In this document: piece after piece, positions 5,816 to 6,857 of the stretch
Layout: each line of letters opens with the position of its first letter
Numbering within the stretch: position 1 is the stretch's first letter
Assembly (NCBI GenBank): GCA_029261675.1
Contig: JAJDBA010000074.1
Span: forward strand, 1-6,857
Reading direction: 5' to 3'
From: Nitrospinaceae bacterium
GTDB lineage: Bacteria; Nitrospinota; Nitrospinia; Nitrospinales; VA-1
Length of the DNA stretch: 6,857 bases
Program-made: the position numbers and the translations under genes
Notes under the pieces: model-generated
Told to the model about the DNA's origin: nothing
What the model saw: only the letters and a program-made list of their open reading frames with translations
The model's database searches: none

Positions 5816-5838
5816 GCATCTTTTTTAACTAAAGATGC
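5816..5838 (+). repeat. Hairpin between yqeY and dnaG (possible attenuator)
   Basis: GCATCTTT (5816-5823) and AAAGATGC (5831-5838) form a perfect 8-bp stem with a 7-nt loop (TTTAACT). It lies in the 53-nt gap, 11 nt after the yqeY stop and 19 nt before the dnaG TTG start. There is no T-run after the stem on either strand, so it is not a strong terminator. In E. coli a terminator between rpsU and dnaG limits primase output; this stem sits in the corresponding place and may play a comparable role, for example as a partial terminator, an RNA-processing site, or a block on dnaG translation. Confidence 0.6.
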
Positions 5839-5857
5839 TTGATGGATCATTGATATA

Positions 5858-6857
5858 TTGAAATACTCTATCCCCGACAGCGTCATTGATGAAGTGAGAG
5901 ACCGCACCGATATCGTGGAAGCGGTTTCGCAGTCGGTGACTCTAAAAAAAATCGGTAAAAACTTCAAAGGTCTTTGCCCTTTCCATTCAGAAAAGACACC
6001 GTCTTTCACCGTCAGTCCTGAAAAGCGAATTTACCACTGTTTTGGCTGTGGTGCGGGTGGCAATGTGTTTAAATTTGTAATGGAAACTCAGAACATTTCT
6101 TTTGTCGATGCCGTCAAACAATTTGCCGAGAGCGCAGGCGTTATCATCCCCAGCCGCGATGCTGGCAACCTGAACGACCCTCAATATAAAGAACGCGAAG
6201 CTTTAAAAAAGACCAACGAACTTGCGGCAGACTATTTTCACTCTCTCTTCAACGATGCAGAGGCTGGGTTAGCGGCTCGGGACTATTTAAAAAGCCGCCA
6301 CTTTACCGGTGAAGTTCTCGATAAATATCAAATCGGCTGGGCGGCCTCGACTTGGCGTGGGCTGGTCGGTCATTTCCAGCAAAAGGGAAATCTTTCACGC
6401 GAAATTGTTTTAAAATCGGGTCTTGTCATCGAAAAAGAAGATGGTTCTAACACTTACGATCGTTTTCGAGGTCGGGTGATTTTCCCCATCAAAGATCCTC
6501 ATGGTTACGTTATTGGTTTTGGTGGCCGCAGTATTGTTGAAGGCGAAAACCCCAAATATCTGAATTCCCCTGAAACGCCGCTCTATCAAAAAAGTCAGGT
6601 GCTTTTTGGTATGGACGTAGCGCGTCAAGCGATTCGCAAAGAGGATCAGGCGATTTTAGTCGAAGGTTATCTCGACCAGATGCGAGCCACCCAATATGGA
6701 ATTTTGAATACCGTCGCAACCTGTGGAACAGCTTTAACCTCAAGGCAAGCGGGAATGCTGAGAAATTATGCCAGCTCGGTGGTTTTGGTATTCGATTCGG
6801 ACAATGCGGGTCGGGCTGCCGCTGACAAAGGGTTCGATGTTCTCCACGAAAAGGGAC
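5858..6857 (+). CDS. dnaG: DNA primase DnaG, 3'-truncated by window edge
   Basis: DnaG synthesises RNA primers at the replication fork together with the replicative helicase. The first 333 codons are present. The zinc-binding domain shows CPFH (Cys40, His43) and CFGC (Cys61, Cys64), followed by the usual GAGGNVFKFVM. The RNA polymerase core has RFRGRVIFPIKDPHGYVIGFGGR (202-224) and PKYLNSPETPLYQKSQVLFG (232-251). The TOPRIM part has VEGYLD with catalytic Glu269 and FDSDNAGR with Asp313 and Asp315; the C-terminal helicase-binding domain is outside the window. The frame is closed by a TGA at 5840-5842 and has no ATG before the domain. TTG 5858 is chosen because it gives MKYSIPDSVIDEV and puts the zinc ligands at exactly the E. 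coli positions 40/43/61/64. The ribosome binding site is weak (GATGG, 12 nt upstream), consistent with the low expression typical of primase. rpoD would be expected downstream. Confidence 0.96.
   Translation, partial: MKYSIPDSVIDEVRDRTDIVEAVSQSVTLKKIGKNFKGLCPFHSEKTPSFTVSPEKRIYHCFGCGAGGNVFKFVMETQNISFVDAVKQFAESAGVIIPSRDAGNLNDPQYKEREALKKTNELAADYFHSLFNDAEAGLAARDYLKSRHFTGEVLDKYQIGWAASTWRGLVGHFQQKGNLSREIVLKSGLVIEKEDGSNTYDRFRGRVIFPIKDPHGYVIGFGGRSIVEGENPKYLNSPETPLYQKSQVLFGMDVARQAIRKEDQAILVEGYLDQMRATQYGILNTVATCGTALTSRQAGMLRNYASSVVLVFDSDNAGRAAADKGFDVLHEKG

Noticed and set aside
5842..5853. ATG at 5842 as an alternative dnaG start
   Set aside because: It is in a different frame and reaches a stop after three codons (Met-Asp-His).
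1..6857. Mobile element, phage, CRISPR or toxin-antitoxin content
   Set aside because: No transposase, integrase, terminal repeats, regularly spaced repeats or toxin-like pair was found. The two overlapping microproteins are both membrane helices following a cytochrome, which fits a type I toxin or toxin-antitoxin pair less well: there is no antisense RNA promoter seen and both share an operon position.

Overview
The window looks like ordinary chromosomal core sequence from a Gram-negative bacterium of moderate GC content. It carries GroEL, a bacterial-type GlgC, a periplasmic c-type cytochrome, a GatB/YqeY-domain protein and DnaG primase, all on the + strand. The exported cytochrome c points to a respiring Gram-negative organism. 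A nitrite-oxidising or deltaproteobacterial-type lineage such as Nitrospinota is a guess from overall impression only; no marker gene here settles the taxonomy. I see no mobile element, tRNA, rRNA or CRISPR array.

Layout. Positions 1-1565 hold groEL without its first ~34 codons, followed by a strong intrinsic terminator at 1592-1631. A non-coding stretch of ~320 bp follows, with a good sigma70-type promoter near its end (TTGACA-N17-TAGTAT, 1862-1890). This promoter appears to drive a tight co-directional cluster: glgC (1954-3195), a DUF1343/NamZ-like N-acetylmuramidase gene (3214-4389), a small exported mono-haem cytochrome c (4402-4836), and two very short genes, 4864-4974 and 4971-5075. The two short genes overlap by ATGA and encode single-pass membrane peptides of 36 and 34 residues. 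An AT-rich non-coding stretch (5076-5360) ends in a second strong promoter (TTGACA-N17-TATATT) framed by a 10-bp inverted repeat. It drives a yqeY-like gene (5361-5804) and then dnaG (5858 to the window end), the usual order of the macromolecular-synthesis operon, in which rpoD normally follows.

How the genes fit together. groEL ends its own transcription unit. The middle cluster mixes storage-glycogen synthesis (GlgC), peptidoglycan-fragment breakdown (NamZ-like) and an electron-transfer module (cytochrome c plus two membrane microproteins). The last three genes are closely spaced, with Shine-Dalgarno sites overlapping the upstream gene in two cases, so they are probably co-translated. The yqeY-dnaG unit has its own promoter, and a perfect 8-bp hairpin lies just upstream of the dnaG TTG start.

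The most interesting part is the cytochrome c with its two overlapping membrane microproteins, which gene callers would usually miss. They may form an undescribed small respiratory or membrane-anchoring module. That function is inference; the two reading frames, their ribosome binding sites and their overlap are directly visible.
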